Below are positions 1 to 8,135 of a stretch of DNA of 64,000 nt, one piece after another (positions within the stretch are counted from its first letter, which is position 1; each line of letters begins with the position of its first letter). The stretch is from an uncultured Desulfobacter sp. GTDB taxonomy: Bacteria > Desulfobacterota > Desulfobacteria > Desulfobacterales > Desulfobacteraceae. Under the pieces are notes generated by a model. It saw only the letters and a list, made by a program, of their open reading frames with translations, did no database searches and had not been told where the DNA came from. The translations under genes were made by a program, and so were the position numbers. The stretch spans positions 2,652,001 to 2,716,000 of the forward strand of contig NZ_OY762614.1 of the NCBI RefSeq assembly GCF_963666145.1, in the 5' to 3' direction.

Positions 1-1772
1 TTGATCTTTTCCATGACCGGGTGGTTGACATTCACTTCCAGGGCACGTTTCTGTTCCGGCGCTTTCTGGCCTGATGCCTTGAGAATCTTTTCCATATAAG
101 CGCTCATGGCCCACTCATCGCCAGTCAGGCAGGAGATGGAATTTTTAAGCCGGTTGGAGACAACCACATCCTTAACCTTGCTTTCCAGTTTGCCTTTAAG
201 GAAAGATAGCAGCGCAGAGTACTCGTTTTTCTTTTCGTCATCCACCTTTTCCAGATCAAGATCGCCTTTTTCCGCACTTTTCAGCTTCTTTTCCTTGTAC
301 TCGGGCAGGGACTGTGTCACCCATTCGTCAATGGGGTCCACCATGAGAAGGACTTCGTAGTCCTTTTCTTTGAGCGCCTCAAGCAGCGGGGAATTAATAA
401 GGGAGGCCAGATTTTCACCTGTGATGTAGTAAATCTCTTTCTGGTCCTCTTTCATGTTTTCGATGTACTGATCAAGGGTTACATATTTATCACCGGACTT
501 GGTGGTTTTGTAACGCAGCAAAGAGGCCAGACGCTCCTTGTTGTCGTAATCCGAGGGAATGCCGGCTTTAAGTGCCTGGCCGAACTCCTCGTAGAACGCA
601 ATGTATTTTTCATCTTCCATGCCTTCGAGGGTGCTGAAAATCTGTTTGACCAGATTTTTGCGGATATTTCTGACCAGGCGGTCTTCCTGGAGAATCTCGC
701 GGCTGACATTGAGGTTCAGGTCCGGCGCATCCACAATGCCCTGGACAAACCCCAGATACTCTGGCAGGAGCTCTTTGCAGTCATCCATGATGAAGACGCG
801 CTTGCAGTAAAGCTGCATGCCGTGTTTGCGTTCCGGCCGGAACATGTCAAAGGGCGCCTTGGAGGGAAGATACATCAGTACATCATACTCGGTCACCCCT
901 TCAAATTTTTTGTGAATAATTTCGCAGGGGTCGTCCCAGTTGTGGGAGATGTGTTTATAAAACTCCTTGTGCTCCTCTTCGGTCACCTCGTCCTTGGACT
1001 TGGCCCAAATGGCCTTCATGGAGTTGAGGGTTTCATCTTTTCTGACCTTACGATAGGTATCCCCGATGGGTTTGCCGTCTTTATCTTTGATAATTTCTTT
1101 TTCAGGAATGGGCTCGCTGGTCTCCACATTCATGATGATGGGATATGTGACAAAGTCGGAATGCTTTTTAACGACGTTGCGGATGACGTACTCTTCGGTA
1201 AAATCCTTTTCTCCCTCTTCGGGATCCTTAAGGAACAAGGTGATCTGTGTCCCTCGTGTATCCTTATCAATTTCTTCAAGGGTATATTCACCCTTGCCGT
1301 CGGATTCCCACCGCACACCTTTTTCCTGGCCCGGGGCTTTGGTGTCCAGCCGGACTTTATCCGCCACAATAAACGCGGAATAAAAGCCCACACCAAACTG
1401 GCCGATGAGTTCCGGGGAGAGCCCGGTTTCATTTTTTGACTTTTCCAGGGCCTGCATAAACGCGGCAGTACCGGACTGGGCAATGGTGCCGATATTGTCA
1501 TTGACTTCGTCAAAGGTCATGCCGATGCCGTTGTCGGTGATGGTGAAGGTTTTGGCTTCGCTGTCCGCAGCCAAGCGAATATGGTAATCATTGTCATCGG
1601 CAAACAGATCCGGTTCGGTCTGTTCTTTGAATCTGGCCTTATCAATGGCGTCCGAGGCGTTTGAAATCAACTCCCGGACAAAAATCTCCTGGTTGGAATA
1701 CAGAGAATGAATAATCAGATGCAACAGCTGCTGAACTTCGGTTTTAAATTGTCGGGTTTCTTTTTCTGCCAT
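1..1772 (-). CDS. htpG: HtpG, Hsp90-family molecular chaperone (3' end outside window)
   Basis: Cytosolic ATP-dependent chaperone of the Hsp90 family. On the minus strand the frame opens with MAEKETRQFKTEVQQLLHL and continues with the N-terminal ATP-binding (GHKL) helix containing ELISNASDAIDKARF. It stays open to base 1, about 590 codons, where VNHPVMEKI corresponds to the start of the C-terminal dimerisation domain; roughly the last 40-50 residues lie outside the window. The start is supported by an AGGAG ribosome-binding site about 6 nt upstream. The gene is divergent from the Nudix gene, and a TTGACA-like promoter lies in the shared spacer. Confidence 0.96.
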   Translation of the reverse strand, partial: MAEKETRQFKTEVQQLLHLIIHSLYSNQEIFVRELISNASDAIDKARFKEQTEPDLFADDNDYHIRLAADSEAKTFTITDNGIGMTFDEVNDNIGTIAQSGTAAFMQALEKSKNETGLSPELIGQFGVGFYSAFIVADKVRLDTKAPGQEKGVRWESDGKGEYTLEEIDKDTRGTQITLFLKDPEEGEKDFTEEYVIRNVVKKHSDFVTYPIIMNVETSEPIPEKEIIKDKDGKPIGDTYRKVRKDETLNSMKAIWAKSKDEVTEEEHKEFYKHISHNWDDPCEIIHKKFEGVTEYDVLMYLPSKAPFDMFRPERKHGMQLYCKRVFIMDDCKELLPEYLGFVQGIVDAPDLNLNVSREILQEDRLVRNIRKNLVKQIFSTLEGMEDEKYIAFYEEFGQALKAGIPSDYDNKERLASLLRYKTTKSGDKYVTLDQYIENMKEDQKEIYYITGENLASLINSPLLEALKEKDYEVLLMVDPIDEWVTQSLPEYKEKKLKSAEKGDLDLEKVDDEKKNEYSALLSFLKGKLESKVKDVVVSNRLKNSISCLTGDEWAMSAYMEKILKASGQKAPEQKRALEVNVNHPVMEKI

Positions 1773-1821
1773 TATAACTCCTAAGAAATAAACAGTTGAA
1801 CGATTAAAATTAATTTTTTTA

Positions 1822-1852
1822 ATAATAATTGTCGCAAAAAACTGATTGTCAA
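1822..1852 (-). promoter_or_regulatory. Putative sigma-70 promoter of htpG
   Basis: Read on the minus strand, TTGACA (1852-1847) is followed about 20 nt later by TATTAT (1827-1822), with TTATTA available at the more usual 18-nt spacing. It lies 50-80 nt upstream of the htpG start. No heat-shock (CIRCE or sigma-32 type) element was recognised. Inferred from sequence only. Confidence 0.4.
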
Positions 1853-1883
1853 GACAACGGGTTAAAATTCAAAATGACCCGAT

Positions 1884-1912
1884 TTGACAAGGACAATTTA
1901 AGAATGTAGTTT
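1884..1912 (+). promoter_or_regulatory. Putative sigma-70 promoter of the Nudix gene
   Basis: TTGACA at 1884-1889, a 17-nt spacer and TAGTTT at 1907-1912, 30 nt upstream of the Nudix start codon. It faces away from the htpG promoter in the same 170-nt spacer. Confidence 0.45.
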
Positions 1913-1942
1913 AATGACAGCATTGTTTAATAAGGATAGTTC

Positions 1943-2521
1943 ATGAACATCTCATCATATATTGAAATAATGAATTCTGCTATTGTCTCAGCAGCCCACC
2001 CGCCGGCCCCGGACCCTGAGCAGTTTAAAGCCACCGCCGTGATGGCGCTTTTTCTTTTTCGCCGGGAACCGGAACTGTTGTTTATACAGAAAGCCGACCG
2101 GAAAGGATACGCCTGGCGCAATCAGATGGCGTTTCCCGGCGGCCATGTGGACCAGACTGACAAGTCTGCCAGGCAGGCGGCCTTTCGTGAGCTTTATGAA
2201 GAAACAGGCATTTTGTCTGACAACGTCAAATACATCGGATCACTGGGCCATTTTCAGACCTTGAAAAGCCGGGACATCCAGGCGTTTACAGGCATCTGGA
2301 ACCAAAAAGACGACATCGTTGTTGAAACCCAAGAAATTTCAAGGGTGTTTAAAATCCCCTATCAGACGCTCCTTCAGACCCACCGAAAAAACGGCTACGC
2401 CGGCCACAGACCCAATGTCATGGAACTGAAATATCCATATAAAGATGTGGTGATCTGGGGCGTTACGGCACAGATTGTCCATCACCTCATAGAGGTCGTC
2501 GGAGACATCTCTTCAGCTTAA
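1943..2521 (+). CDS. Nudix hydrolase, NudL/CoA-diphosphatase-like
   Basis: 192 aa. Nudix enzymes hydrolyse nucleoside diphosphates linked to another group. The Nudix helix is visible as FPGGHVDQTDKSARQAAF followed by RELYEETGI. The spacing between the GG and the REL..EE part is one residue longer than the canonical box, and the FPGG-x-VD-x-TD form resembles E. coli NudL, a CoA diphosphatase. The upstream LFIQKADRKGYAWRNQ segment also resembles the signature of that subfamily. Substrate assignment is inference. The start has an AAGGA site about 5 nt upstream. It is monocistronic and followed by a palindromic repeat. Confidence 0.85.
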   Translation: MNISSYIEIMNSAIVSAAHPPAPDPEQFKATAVMALFLFRREPELLFIQKADRKGYAWRNQMAFPGGHVDQTDKSARQAAFRELYEETGILSDNVKYIGSLGHFQTLKSRDIQAFTGIWNQKDDIVVETQEISRVFKIPYQTLLQTHRKNGYAGHRPNVMELKYPYKDVVIWGVTAQIVHHLIEVVGDISSA

Positions 2522-2540
2522 ATACAGCCTATCGGTCCCT

Positions 2541-2667
2541 GTGTTTGGACGAAAAGTTACCCAGATGCAAGGCACAAAAAAATTTGTAAGCGGAGCATAC
2601 TAATGTATGTGAGGATTGCAAATTTTTTTGTGACGCCGCAGGTGGGTGAGTTTTCATTCAAACACAA
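2541..2667. repeat. Palindromic extragenic repeat, copy 1 (about 127 bp)
   Basis: The two ends are near-perfect inverted repeats: GTGTTTGGACGAAAAG at the left pairs with CTTTTCATTCAAACAC-like sequence at the right. Inside are a second inverted pair (CAAAAAAATTTG / CAAATTTTTTTG) and a central stem CATAC-TAAT-GTATG. The same element recurs between gyrB and ssb. Here it lies between the convergent 3' ends of the Nudix gene and the small membrane-protein gene, where it could also act as a transcription terminator. It is intergenic and encodes no protein. Confidence 0.85.
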
Positions 2668-2668
2668 G

Positions 2669-2917
2669 TTATTCGTTGTTGATTCTGTTGTTTAGGCGCA
2701 CGTAGACTTTAACAACAAGAAAACCGGAAAGCCCGGCCAGTAACAACGGAAACCATATGTGAGGGGCAAGTTTTGGATCGTCACCGGCCACAATCACCCC
2801 CCCCACGGCAAAGCAAAAAACCAGCACCATAGACCAGATCAGGACCCAGCAGGCGAAATTGGAATCGTACCACGGCGTTATGGTTTTTCTAAAAAATGGA
2901 TTTTGATCAAGCTGCAT
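2669..2917 (-). CDS. Small two-helix membrane protein, unknown function
   Basis: 82 aa from the chosen start MQLDQNPFFRKTITPWYDS. A frame extending 21 codons upstream exists, but the internal ATG has a GAGAG site and the conserved-looking NPFFRK...PWYDS segment begins right after it. Two hydrophobic segments are visible, about residues 22-44 (ACWVLIWSMVLVFCFAVGGVIVA) and 52-70 (HIWFPLLLAGLSGFLVVKVYV), so a small inner-membrane hairpin protein is likely. I do not recognise a named family. It is divergent from nrdD, and its upstream region overlaps the NrdR-type boxes. Confidence 0.65.
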   Translation of the reverse strand: MQLDQNPFFRKTITPWYDSNFACWVLIWSMVLVFCFAVGGVIVAGDDPKLAPHIWFPLLLAGLSGFLVVKVYVRLNNRINNE

Positions 2918-2945
2918 AAGGCTCTCGTGTGTTATTCCGCGTGAA

Positions 2946-2993
2946 ACACTATATATAGTTTTTTTCCTATTGACACACAACTACATATTGGGT
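2946..2993 (+). promoter_or_regulatory. Paired NrdR boxes upstream of nrdDG
   Basis: Box 1 (2946-2961, ACACTATATATAGTTT) matches the known NrdR consensus ACAC-A/T-ATAT-n-A/T-GTGT at nearly every position. Box 2 (2978-2993, CAACTACATATTGGGT) matches at about 12 of 16. The centres are 32 bp apart, about three helical turns, the spacing expected for NrdR oligomer binding. The pair overlaps the predicted nrdD promoter. NrdR is the nucleotide-sensing repressor of ribonucleotide reductase genes; its own gene is not in this window. Confidence 0.75.
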
Positions 2994-2998
2994 TAAAT
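2970..2998 (+). promoter_or_regulatory. Putative nrdDG promoter
   Basis: TTGACA at 2970-2975, a 17-nt spacer and TTAAAT at 2993-2998. NrdR box 2 fills the spacer and box 1 lies just upstream of the -35 hexamer, consistent with repression by occlusion. Confidence 0.55.
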
Positions 2999-3080
2999 TC
3001 GACCTGCAGTCTGGGTTTCCCCCGGTCTGCATTCCCATCAGAGTATGTGAATATCAATCAGATTTCAAGAGGTAGCCATA

Positions 3081-5201
3081 ATGTTTGAGCAAATCAAAAA
3101 AAGAGACGGACGGGTAGCTGCGTTTGATTCTTCTAAAATAACAAACGCTTTAATCAAAGCCGGTGCAGCGACCAAAGAATTCAACGGCAGAGATGCAAAA
3201 AAAATGACCATGCGGGTACTGACACTTGCCCGGGATCTTCAGCTGGGGCCCGTTCCCGAAGTTGAAGAAATCCAGGATATTGTGGAGCGGGTACTCCTGG
3301 ATTCTCCGTTTTACAAAACCGCAAAAGCATACATTATCTACCGGGAGCAGCACAACCAGATTCGCAAAATTGCCATCAATGAAAACGTCTGCCTCATGGA
3401 ATCTTACATCAGCCGCATGGACTGGAAGGTCCGGGAAAACTCAAATATGAGCTACTCCCTCCAGGGGCTGAATAACTATATCTCCTCGGATATCACCGCC
3501 GAATACTGGCTCAATAAAATCTATCCCCCGGCCATCCGGGATGCCCATTACAGCGGGGATATCCATATCCATGACTTAAGTCTTTTATCCGTATACTGTG
3601 TGGGCTGGGACCTGCAGGACCTTCTCGTTGAAGGATTTAAAGGCGTAGCCGGTAAAGTGGAATCCTCGCCGCCCAAACATTTCAGAAGCGCCCTGGGCCA
3701 GATCGTCAACTTTTTCTATACCTTGCAGGGAGAGGCCGCAGGCGCCCAGGCCATGTCCAATTTTGACACCCTGCTGGCCCCGTTTGTCCGGTACGACGAC
3801 CTTGAATACAAAGAGGTTAAACAGGCGTTGCAGGAGTTTGTTTTCAACATCAATATCCCCACCCGTGTGGGATTCCAGACGCCGTTTACCAATATCACCA
3901 TGGACCTGAATGTGCCGTCCATGCTCAAGGATTCCCCTGTTATTATCGGCGGAAAATACCAGAAAGACACCTATGCCGAATTTCAGAATGAAATGGATAT
4001 AATCAATTCAGCCTTTGCTGAAGTGATGATGGAAGGCGATGCCAAGGGCAGGGTGTTTACATTCCCCATTCCCACCTACAATATTACAGCGGATTTTAAC
4101 TGGGCCAATCCCAAGCTGGAAAACATCTGGAAAATGACAGGCAAATACGGCATCCCTTATTTTTCCAACTTTGTTAATTCAGACATGGATCCTGAAGATG
4201 CACGCTCCATGTGCTGCCGTCTCAGACTGGATAACCGGGAACTGCGCAAGCGTGGCGGCGGGCTGTTCGGTGCAAATCCGTTGACCGGATCCATCGGCGT
4301 TGTCACCTTGAATCTGCCCAGAATCGGCCGCCTGGCCGAGGACGAGGCAGACTTTTTCAACCGCCTGGATAAGCTGATCGACATCAGTGCGGAATCCCTG
4401 GGCATCAAGCGTAAAATCCTTGAAAAGTTCACCGAAAATGACCTGTATCCCTATTCAAAATTTTACTTGAGAAAGATCAAGGAGAACACCGGTGTTTACT
4501 GGCGCAACCACTTCTCCACCATCGGCGTTCTGGGCATGAACGAAGCCTGCCTCAATTTTCTGGGCAAAGACAACGGCATTGCCACCCCCCGGGGCCAGGC
4601 CTTTGCCATCAAGGCCATGGACCATATCCGCAGCAAAATTGAAAACCTGCAGGAGAGCACCGGTGAAATATTCAACCTGGAAGCAACCCCTGCCGAAGGC
4701 ACCACCTACCGGTTTGCCAAGCTGGATAAAAAGAAATTCAAAAACATCATCTGCGCCAACGAAGAAGAGTTCAAAAACGGTTCAGACCCCTTTTACACGA
4801 ACTCCACCCATCTGCCGGTAGACTATACCGACGACTTGTTTGAGGCTCTGGAACTGCAGGATGAACTGCAGACCAAGTACACTGGCGGAACGGTTCAGCA
4901 CCTGTTCCTGGGTGAGGAAGTTTCAGACGTTGAAACGGTAAAACACATGGTGTCCAAGGTGTCCAACTCCTTCCACCTGCCCTATTTCACCCTGACACCG
5001 ACCTTCAGTGTCTGTCCCACCCACGGGTATATTACAGGCGAACATGCCAAATGTGAGACCTGCAATGCCGATACGGAAATTTACTCCAGGGTGGTGGGCT
5101 ATCTGCGTCCGGTGAGCCAGTGGAACAACGGCAAGCAGACGGAATTTAACATGCGCAAAACCTATACCACCCAGAAAGTGGCGGCAAAGATCGCGTCATA
5201 A
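3081..5201 (+). CDS. nrdD: Anaerobic (class III) ribonucleoside-triphosphate reductase
   Basis: 706 aa. Reduces ribonucleoside triphosphates to deoxy forms using a glycyl radical, so it works only without oxygen. An ATP-cone regulatory domain occupies about residues 1-90 (MFEQIKKRDGRVAAFDSSK...). The large catalytic barrel follows, including the CCRLRLDNRELRKRGGG segment. Near the C terminus are a zinc site (VCPTHGY...CETC) and the radical loop RVVGYLRP with the candidate radical glycine at about residue 673. The start has a GAGGTAG site. nrdG follows after 4 nt, so the two form an operon, probably under NrdR control. Confidence 0.97.
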   Translation: MFEQIKKRDGRVAAFDSSKITNALIKAGAATKEFNGRDAKKMTMRVLTLARDLQLGPVPEVEEIQDIVERVLLDSPFYKTAKAYIIYREQHNQIRKIAINENVCLMESYISRMDWKVRENSNMSYSLQGLNNYISSDITAEYWLNKIYPPAIRDAHYSGDIHIHDLSLLSVYCVGWDLQDLLVEGFKGVAGKVESSPPKHFRSALGQIVNFFYTLQGEAAGAQAMSNFDTLLAPFVRYDDLEYKEVKQALQEFVFNINIPTRVGFQTPFTNITMDLNVPSMLKDSPVIIGGKYQKDTYAEFQNEMDIINSAFAEVMMEGDAKGRVFTFPIPTYNITADFNWANPKLENIWKMTGKYGIPYFSNFVNSDMDPEDARSMCCRLRLDNRELRKRGGGLFGANPLTGSIGVVTLNLPRIGRLAEDEADFFNRLDKLIDISAESLGIKRKILEKFTENDLYPYSKFYLRKIKENTGVYWRNHFSTIGVLGMNEACLNFLGKDNGIATPRGQAFAIKAMDHIRSKIENLQESTGEIFNLEATPAEGTTYRFAKLDKKKFKNIICANEEEFKNGSDPFYTNSTHLPVDYTDDLFEALELQDELQTKYTGGTVQHLFLGEEVSDVETVKHMVSKVSNSFHLPYFTLTPTFSVCPTHGYITGEHAKCETCNADTEIYSRVVGYLRPVSQWNNGKQTEFNMRKTYTTQKVAAKIAS

Positions 5202-5205
5202 CCGT

Positions 5206-5937
5206 ATGTATATTGGCGGATTTCAAAAAAACTCCCTGATCGATTTTCCGGGAACCATCAGCTGTGTGGTGTTCACCCGGGGGTGCAACTTCACCTGCCC
5301 CTACTGCCATAACCCGGATCTTGCTGCCGGAACCGCCGCTCCCCAAGGGAGTAGCGGTTCCGCTGCTGGGGGGGGGGATATACCGGCTCCCAAAGAGATT
5401 CTGGACTTTCTGGAAAAACGCAAAGGCTTGATTGAGGGCGTTGCCATCACCGGCGGAGAACCTACCCTCCAGGCGGATCTGATTGATTTTATCCGGACCG
5501 TCCGGCAGATGGGCTACAAAGTCAAGCTGGATACCAACGGTACGGCCCCCAGGGTCCTGGACGCTCTTTTTGATCAGGACCTTGTGGATTACCTGGCCAT
5601 GGACATTAAGACAGATACAGACCACTATCCCATGGTAATGAAAAATCCGAGACACCTGGACCAGGTACAGGAAAGTATTTCACTAATCATGAACAAAGCA
5701 CCGGCCTATGAATTCAGGACCACCTGCGTAAAGCCGTTCGTCACGCCTGCCATCATGGAAAATATCGGCAAAATGATCCGGGGCGCGGCATCCTATGTCC
5801 TCCAGCCCTGCTCCCAAAATGTGGATATGCTGGACCCGGAGTTTGCCCGCGTGGCAGATCATTTTCTAAACACCGATGACATGACGGCATTAAAAAATAT
5901 CGTGTTGCCTTTTGTGGAAAATACCAGGATACGATAA
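5206..5937 (+). CDS. nrdG: Anaerobic RNR-activating protein, radical SAM
   Basis: 243 aa, TIGR02495-like. Uses S-adenosylmethionine and a [4Fe-4S] cluster to create the glycyl radical on NrdD. The cluster motif is C27-x3-C31-x2-C34 (RGCNFTCPYCHNP) and the SAM-binding ITGGEPTLQ segment is present. Directly after HNPDL there is an unusual Gly/Ala/Ser-rich stretch of about 20 residues, encoded by a strong DNA hairpin followed by ten G bases, before the normal sequence resumes at PKEILDFL. The frame is intact as written. The gene is translationally coupled to nrdD, with a 4-nt gap. Confidence 0.95.
   Translation: MYIGGFQKNSLIDFPGTISCVVFTRGCNFTCPYCHNPDLAAGTAAPQGSSGSAAGGGDIPAPKEILDFLEKRKGLIEGVAITGGEPTLQADLIDFIRTVRQMGYKVKLDTNGTAPRVLDALFDQDLVDYLAMDIKTDTDHYPMVMKNPRHLDQVQESISLIMNKAPAYEFRTTCVKPFVTPAIMENIGKMIRGAASYVLQPCSQNVDMLDPEFARVADHFLNTDDMTALKNIVLPFVENTRIR
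5330..5377 (+). repeat. Hairpin plus G10 homopolymer inside nrdG
   Basis: Bases 5330-5362 form an inverted repeat: GGAACCGC pairs with GCGGTTCC, and inside that CTCCC pairs with GGGAG around a 3-nt loop, with one 2x2 mismatch. A run of ten G follows at 5368-5377. Together they encode a low-complexity insert after the radical SAM cysteine motif. The length is a multiple of three only with exactly ten G, so slippage would truncate NrdG. Confidence 0.75.
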
Positions 5938-5975
5938 ACGCAAATCTTTAGGCCGCAACGAATTAAAAATAAATC

Positions 5976-6017
5976 GTGCCTGGGCAAAAAAATCTGAAAA
6001 TTTTGCCGATCGGGCAC
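5976..6017 (+). promoter_or_regulatory. Inverted repeat just upstream of the ferredoxin-fusion gene
   Basis: GTGCC (5976-5980) and GGCAAAA (5983-5989) pair with TTTTGCC (6001-6007) and GGCAC (6013-6017). The hairpin ends only 5 nt before the Shine-Dalgarno sequence of the next gene. It could terminate nrdDG transcripts or modulate translation of the downstream gene. Function unknown. Confidence 0.45.
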
Positions 6018-6035
6018 AAAATGGAGACGACAGGC

Positions 6036-6863
6036 ATGAAAAAGATCACCCTCATATATTTCAGTCCCACCAAAACAACAGAAACCGTTCTCCGGGCCAT
6101 CACCCAGGGCCTTTCCCAGCGCCTGGAAATCAGCGGTTCTGAAATAAACGCTGTCAACTTCACCAGTCCGCAGGTCCGGGATACAGTGTTTGCGCCCTTT
6201 GACGACAATGATATTGTACTGCTGGGGGCTCCGGTATATGCCGGCCGCCTGCCCGCCGATGCTGCGGATTTCTTCAAAAAACTGACGGCGGTCGGCACCC
6301 CGGCCATACTCACCGTGGTCTATGGCAACAGAGAGTATGAGGATGCGTTGCTTGAGCTTAAGGATATTGCATCGGCATGTGGATTTACCCCCGTGTCGGG
6401 GGCGGCATTTATCGGGGAACACTCCTTTGCAAGCACCCAGATCCCCGTCGCCATGAACCGTCCGGATGAAAACGATCTGAAACAGGCCGAAAACTTTGGT
6501 GTCGACAGCGCCAATCTGCTCAAAAAGACAGATGATTTAAAGAAAATCGGCGATTTAAAGGTGCCGGGAAATTTTCCCTACAAAGAGGGCATGGGCAAAG
6601 GCGCCCCGGACTTTATTCGGGTGACGGACTTTTGCACAAACTGCGGGCTGTGTGTCACGGCATGCCCCTCAAATGCCATTGACGCCGAACGCGGGTTTGC
6701 CACCCTTGCCGAAAATTGTATTCTGTGCTGCGCCTGCATCAAAGTATGTCCCGAGCATGCACGGGAGATGAAAGACGGACCGATCAAAGATAAAGCCAAA
6801 TGGCTGAACGAAACCTGTTCAACGCCCAAAGCCGTCCAGCTCTTTTTTGCTACGGAACCCTAA
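6036..6863 (+). CDS. EFR1-type flavodoxin/ferredoxin fusion protein
   Basis: 275 aa. The N-terminal half starts KKITLIYFSPTKTTETVL, a flavodoxin-like FMN-binding loop, and contains LLGAPVYAGRLP. The C-terminal part has two [4Fe-4S] motifs of bacterial ferredoxin type, CTNCGLCVTACP and CILCCACIKVCP, around residues 200-245. Such EFR1 proteins are low-potential electron carriers, and the redox partner is unknown. The start was placed at 6036 because GGAG lies 9 nt upstream; the frame is open further upstream but without a site. Co-location with nrdDG suggests, but does not prove, a role in supplying electrons. Confidence 0.88.
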   Translation: MKKITLIYFSPTKTTETVLRAITQGLSQRLEISGSEINAVNFTSPQVRDTVFAPFDDNDIVLLGAPVYAGRLPADAADFFKKLTAVGTPAILTVVYGNREYEDALLELKDIASACGFTPVSGAAFIGEHSFASTQIPVAMNRPDENDLKQAENFGVDSANLLKKTDDLKKIGDLKVPGNFPYKEGMGKGAPDFIRVTDFCTNCGLCVTACPSNAIDAERGFATLAENCILCCACIKVCPEHAREMKDGPIKDKAKWLNETCSTPKAVQLFFATEP

Positions 6864-6891
6864 AACGTTCAAACGTTCATCTGAGCCCTAA

Positions 6892-6928
6892 CGCCCTGAA
6901 CATGCCCATAAAACAACGTTTCAGGGCG
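6892..6928 (+). terminator. Inverted repeat after the ferredoxin-fusion gene
   Basis: CGCCCTGAA (6892-6900) pairs with TTCAGGGCG (6920-6928) around an 19-nt loop, in the spacer between the ferredoxin-fusion gene and dnaN. There is no U-tract afterwards, so termination is uncertain. Confidence 0.35.
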
Positions 6929-7013
6929 CATCGTCCCCGCCATTTCTCTTGATAAATCAGACAGTTTATTATAGACTTATTTGGTTTAACAGATGATAAA
7001 ATAAGGATTCTAA

Positions 7014-8135
7014 ATGAAATTCTCTTTCAACAAAAAGGATATCCTGGAAGTTCTGGCAAAAATCCAGGGCATCACCGGCAGAAAAACAAATTTAAAAATC
7101 ACCTCTGATATTTTGATCAAGGCAGTAGAGTCAAAGATCATCATCACGGCCAATGACCTTGAAACGGTTTTCACCGGCACCTATGAGGCCCAGGTTGAAA
7201 CGCCGGGAATTCTGTCTATCAACTCAAAAAAATTCTTTGAAATCATCAGGGAATATCCCAATGAAAATATTTGCATCAATGAGGTTGAAAACCGGTGGGT
7301 TGAAATAGGATCCGGGGACAGCGTTTACCACATTGTATCTTCGGATTATGAAAACTTTCCCGAAACCCCTGTGATCGAAAACGTCAACTTCATAGACGTG
7401 GCATCCAAAGACCTGAAAAAAATGGTAGCCGTCTCGTCTGTGGTGGGTTACCAGAATGACGAAAAAAGGACCTATGTCCTGGGGGCTTTGATTGAAAAGG
7501 CTGAGGTGGACGGTGCTGAGATGCTGCGGATCGTATCAACGGATTCAAGACGGCTTCACTGCTATGATGCCCCGTTTACAGGGGATATTGATCTGGGAAG
7601 TTCCCGGGTACTCATCCCCAAAAAAGGGCTGGCCGAGCTGGGAAAATTCATTGATTCCGATATAGAAACAATCAAGGTTGGTGTTAAGGACAACCATTTC
7701 GTGTCCCAGCGGGCCAATGAATCCATTATGATCAAACTGCTGGAAGGCGATTATCCGGACTATAAACTTGTCATTAATATGACGGACATGATTCCCATTG
7801 AAGTTGAACGGGCAATGTTTCTCACATTGATGAAACGCGTATCCATCCTGACCTCGGATGACTATAAAAGCGTTATATTCAACTTTACGGACAACAGCTT
7901 GACCGTTACCATCACCAACCCTGAAATCGGCGAGTCCAAAGAACAGCTCATGGTCGGTTTCTCCGGCGAGGAGATAAAAAGCGCGTTTAACCCCAGGTAC
8001 TTTATGGATGCGCTGAATCTGTTTGACGACGAAATTGTGACACTGAACATCAAAGACAGCAAAAGCCCCTGCATCGTTAGAAGCATGAAAAACAATAACC
8101 TTATCTGCGTAATAATGTCCATACATCTATCATGA
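7014..8135 (+). CDS. dnaN: DNA polymerase III beta subunit (sliding clamp)
   Basis: 373 aa. Forms the ring that holds DNA polymerase III on DNA. Begins MKFSFNKKDILEVLAKIQG and has the expected three-domain beta-clamp length. Diagnostic stretches are STDSRRLHCYD in domain 2 and SAFNPRYFMDAL in domain 3. The C terminus (LICVIMSIHLS) is slightly longer and less typical than the usual VVMPMR ending. AAGGA lies 6 nt before the ATG. It overlaps gyrB by 4 nt (ATGA), so the two are coupled. Neither dnaA nor recF is adjacent, unlike the classic dnaA-dnaN-recF-gyrB order. Confidence 0.97.
   Translation: MKFSFNKKDILEVLAKIQGITGRKTNLKITSDILIKAVESKIIITANDLETVFTGTYEAQVETPGILSINSKKFFEIIREYPNENICINEVENRWVEIGSGDSVYHIVSSDYENFPETPVIENVNFIDVASKDLKKMVAVSSVVGYQNDEKRTYVLGALIEKAEVDGAEMLRIVSTDSRRLHCYDAPFTGDIDLGSSRVLIPKKGLAELGKFIDSDIETIKVGVKDNHFVSQRANESIMIKLLEGDYPDYKLVINMTDMIPIEVERAMFLTLMKRVSILTSDDYKSVIFNFTDNSLTVTITNPEIGESKEQLMVGFSGEEIKSAFNPRYFMDALNLFDDEIVTLNIKDSKSPCIVRSMKNNNLICVIMSIHLS

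Noticed and set aside
822..1439. 205-codon open frame on the plus strand inside htpG
   Set aside because: Antisense to conserved HtpG sequence, no ribosome-binding site.
6864..7013. Replication origin upstream of dnaN
   Set aside because: No DnaA-box cluster or AT-rich repeat unit is visible; the spacer is only 150 bp.
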